Below, one piece after another: positions 62,222-64,000 of a stretch of DNA of 64,000 nt. Source of the DNA: an uncultured Cyclobacteriaceae bacterium. GTDB taxonomy: Bacteria; Bacteroidota; Bacteroidia; Cytophagales; Cyclobacteriaceae. Both the position numbers and the translations under genes were made by a program. The stretch's first letter is position 1; the number at the start of each line of letters is the position of its first letter. The stretch is from NCBI GenBank assembly GCA_937146645.1, contig CAKZRQ010000006.1, positions 62,001 to 126,000 of the forward strand. The letters are read 5' to 3'. A model generated the notes under the pieces. It was not told the DNA's origin. It saw only the letters and a list, made by a program, of their open reading frames with translations, and searched no databases.

Positions 62222-62539
62222 CCCGCTAATTCAATCTATTTCGGTTTTTATTTTGAATGCAAAAAGTCAAAACCCGCTAGAATTATTTATTCAAAATGGA
62301 CTTCCAAATCAATTAACCGATTAATAAGCCATATTTTTTATTAATAACCCTTTTTGAAAAAAGTGCTTTAAATAGCCATAAAGGCACATTATTCGACAGC
62401 AAACGACTACTATCGGATACAAACGGATACAAACGACTGCTTACCGAGTAATAAAGCGCCCTCATTGCAACTTTGGATCATCAAGTTTTCCTCTAGCGAA
62501 AACCACAAAACAAAATTTCTAACCAAAACACACGTTATC
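62222..62539. other. intergenic region upstream of ssb and of the phosphodiesterase gene
   Basis: Divergent promoter region without coding frame. It has AT-rich parts and a tandem repeat (62414-62433), then CGAGTAATAAAGCGCCC before ssb. No -33/-7 pair is clear. Confidence 0.5.
62414..62433. repeat. tandem 10-bp repeat before ssb
   Basis: CGGATACAAA occurs twice head to tail, followed by CGACTG and preceded by CGACTACTAT. It is 107 bases from the ssb ATG; perhaps a protein-binding pair. Confidence 0.6.
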
Positions 62540-62923
62540 ATGAACACGCTAAGAAACAAAGTACAATTGATCGGTCGCCTAGGTGACAATGTAGAAGTAA
62601 AGACTCTTGAGTCTGGAAAAGTATTGGGAAAAGTAAGCTTGGCTACCAACGAGACTTACAAAAACCAACAAGGAGAAAAGGTCACTGAAACCACCTGGCA
62701 CAATTTGGTCATTTGGGGCAAGTCAGCTGAGATCATTGCTAAATACACTTCCAAGGGATCCGAACTTGCAGTCGAAGGTAAAATCACCAACAGAAGCTAC
62801 ACTGACAAAGATGGGGTAAAGCGCTATCAGACAGAGATCGTTGTCCATGACTTTATGTTCCTAGGTGGCGGTAAAAATCAACCCTCAGAAGCCGAAAAAG
62901 AGGAAGCAGACCTTCCCTTTTAA
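62540..62923 (+). CDS. ssb: single-stranded DNA-binding protein
   Basis: From the ATG at 62540, 127 residues (an upstream ATG at 62465 would add an atypical N-terminus). OB-fold residues 1-105 (MNTLRNKVQLIGRLGDNVEV, WHNLVIWGKSAEIIAKY, GSELAVEGKITNRSY) and the acidic C-terminal tail EEADLPF that recruits partner proteins. It coats ssDNA in replication and repair. Its tail is short, so it is a small SSB. Single gene with a terminator. Confidence 0.97.
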   Translation: MNTLRNKVQLIGRLGDNVEVKTLESGKVLGKVSLATNETYKNQQGEKVTETTWHNLVIWGKSAEIIAKYTSKGSELAVEGKITNRSYTDKDGVKRYQTEIVVHDFMFLGGGKNQPSEAEKEEADLPF

Positions 62924-62979
62924 AAAATGTTAAATCCTGAGTTTAACTCGAAAAAACTTTCAGTTTTTCTCAAAAAGTA

Positions 62980-63014
62980 AAAACCCCCGGGACATTGTCC
63001 GCGGGGGTTTTGTC
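62980..63014 (+). terminator. terminator after ssb
   Basis: CCCCCG-GGAC / GTCC-CGGGGG stem (62984-63007, loop ATT, one bulged G) flanked by AAAA and TTTT. The flanks also allow minus-strand use for the convergent RND gene. Confidence 0.85.
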
Positions 63015-63041
63015 ATAAAAAAACCACCAACCTTAAATCAA

Positions 63042-64000
63042 TCATGCCTTTACCTTGCGTATAGCCATATTTAGCTTGTCAGCCAGCAAGTACATAACTG
63101 GTACAATTACTAACGTAAGGAAAGTCGCGAAGGTTAGGCCAAATATTACTGTCCAGGCCATTGGACCCCAGAAATCTGCATTGTCTCCTCCTATGTAGAA
63201 CTGTGGATCAAAAGAACTCAAAAGACTTCCAAAATTAATGTTCATCCCAATAGCCAGAGGAATCAATCCAAGTACAGTTGTGATCGCTGTCAAAAGCACA
63301 GGACGAAGACGGGTTTTGCCTGATTCTACAATACTTCCTATTAAGTCTTCATAGCTCAAGAATGCTCCTTTGTCGACACCTAGTTCTTCCCTTCTTCGCT
63401 CTCTAACCAGATTGGTATAATCAATCAATACGATGGCATTATTTACCACCACACCAGCTAGGGAAATGATTCCGATACCCGTCATGATTACCACGAAGTC
63501 CATATTGAAAATCACAAGACCCAAGAATACGCCAATCGTACTCAAAACTACCGAAGCCATAATGATAAATGGAGTAGTCACGGAATTGAATTGAGCCACG
63601 ATGATTAGGAAGATCAGTGAAACTGCAATTCCCAATGCGCGTGTCAAGAATTCCTGCGATTTGGCTTGCTCTTCCTGCTCACCTGTGAATTTGACCTGAA
63701 TACGATCCGGCACTTCATAGCTAGCCATCAAGGTCTTGATCTTTTGATTGATCTCGGTAGGATTGTAGCCATCCAGTACGTTGGAATACATGGTAATGAC
63801 TTTCTCCAAATCCTTACGCTTGACAGATCCATAAGTTGAGCCATATTGAATGTCGGCTACTGCCGAGATCGGAACCTCTCTCTTTGTACCAAATTTATCT
63901 CGGAAGCCAATCTTCTTATTGACAAGTGTATTGATGTCATACCGATAGTCATCCATCAATCGCAGTTGGATCGGATAGTCATCCTCTCCTTCTTTATATT
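63042..64000 (-). CDS. RND efflux permease, C-terminal part (runs off the right edge)
   Basis: The frame is open from the stop at 63042 to the window edge (319 codons), so this is the last third of an HAE1/AcrB-type inner-membrane pump. Visible: the periplasmic REVPISAVADIQYG segment (VPLSSLA-like), then TM helices with FIIMASVVLSTIGVFLGL, AGVVVNNAIVLIDYTN (proton-relay region), SGKTRLRPVLLTAITTVLGLIPLA, GGDNADFWGPMAWTVIFGLTFATFLTLVIVPVMY. It uses the proton gradient to export drugs or metabolites with an adaptor and TolC. The adaptor genes are beyond the edge. Confidence 0.93.
   Translation of the reverse strand, partial: YKEGEDDYPIQLRLMDDYRYDINTLVNKKIGFRDKFGTKREVPISAVADIQYGSTYGSVKRKDLEKVITMYSNVLDGYNPTEINQKIKTLMASYEVPDRIQVKFTGEQEEQAKSQEFLTRALGIAVSLIFLIIVAQFNSVTTPFIIMASVVLSTIGVFLGLVIFNMDFVVIMTGIGIISLAGVVVNNAIVLIDYTNLVRERRREELGVDKGAFLSYEDLIGSIVESGKTRLRPVLLTAITTVLGLIPLAIGMNINFGSLLSSFDPQFYIGGDNADFWGPMAWTVIFGLTFATFLTLVIVPVMYLLADKLNMAIRKVKA

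Noticed and set aside
1..64000. Mobile elements, prophage or a genomic island
   Set aside because: No transposase, integrase, phage gene or attachment-like repeats were seen; the one tRNA is followed by a terminator and not by an integrase.

Overview
The window looks like a chromosomal segment of a Bacteroidota bacterium, most likely order Cytophagales and plausibly an Algoriphagus-like Cyclobacteriaceae. Reasons: AT-rich intergenic DNA, few Shine-Dalgarno sequences, a Bacteroidota-type promoter before smc, and many families typical of the phylum (DUF5777 barrel, DcaP-like porin, CHB/GH20 lipoproteins, group III truncated haemoglobin, unlinked sucC). I see no insertion sequence, prophage, CRISPR array or rRNA. 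One tRNA-Arg is present. Species-level placement is inference.

Left part (1-16.6 kb): an operon of a secreted NTF2-like protein, an APC amino-acid permease and an aldo/keto reductase-RidA fusion; a facing msrA operon that includes a protein with a nucleoside-phosphorylase-like C-terminus; three tandem exported amidohydrolase paralogues, two of which have lost the metal-binding HxH; an NlpC/P60 lipoprotein, an M28 peptidase, a subtilisin-like lipoprotein and a WYL regulator.

Middle part (16.7-38.9 kb): a GT-C-like membrane protein; a Rieske-YceI-DUF5777 operon; an exported amidohydrolase/porin pair divergent from a DcaP-like porin/periplasmic glutaminase pair; smc; a LamB-like porin; a sulfide:quinone reductase-like flavoprotein with DUF302 behind an intra-operon hairpin and with two operator-like palindromes upstream; fatty-acid activation and oxidation genes; and an APH-type kinase overlapping a lipoprotein ADP-ribosylglycohydrolase.

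Right part (39-64 kb): four tandem paralogues of an unrecognised ~195-residue exported protein, separated by long AT-rich leaders with shared sequence blocks that reveal an old segmental duplication; an NAD-salvage operon (pncB-pncA-thioesterase); bcp, a LolD-like ATPase, sucC and tRNA-Arg(UCG). Next come a four-gene cytochrome-linked locus (PSCyt1/DUF1549/DUF1553, DUF1501, a DUF2231-haem-LRR-chitobiase fusion, a SIS protein) and a convergent GH20 hexosaminidase lipoprotein. An FNT channel, a possible CotH-like protein, a truncated haemoglobin overlapping a nucleotide pyrophosphatase-type phosphodiesterase, ssb, and the 3' end of an RND efflux pump gene complete the window.

The best candidates for undescribed biology are the four-paralogue array with its conserved leaders and the surface or periplasmic cytochrome-DUF1501-hexosaminidase locus.
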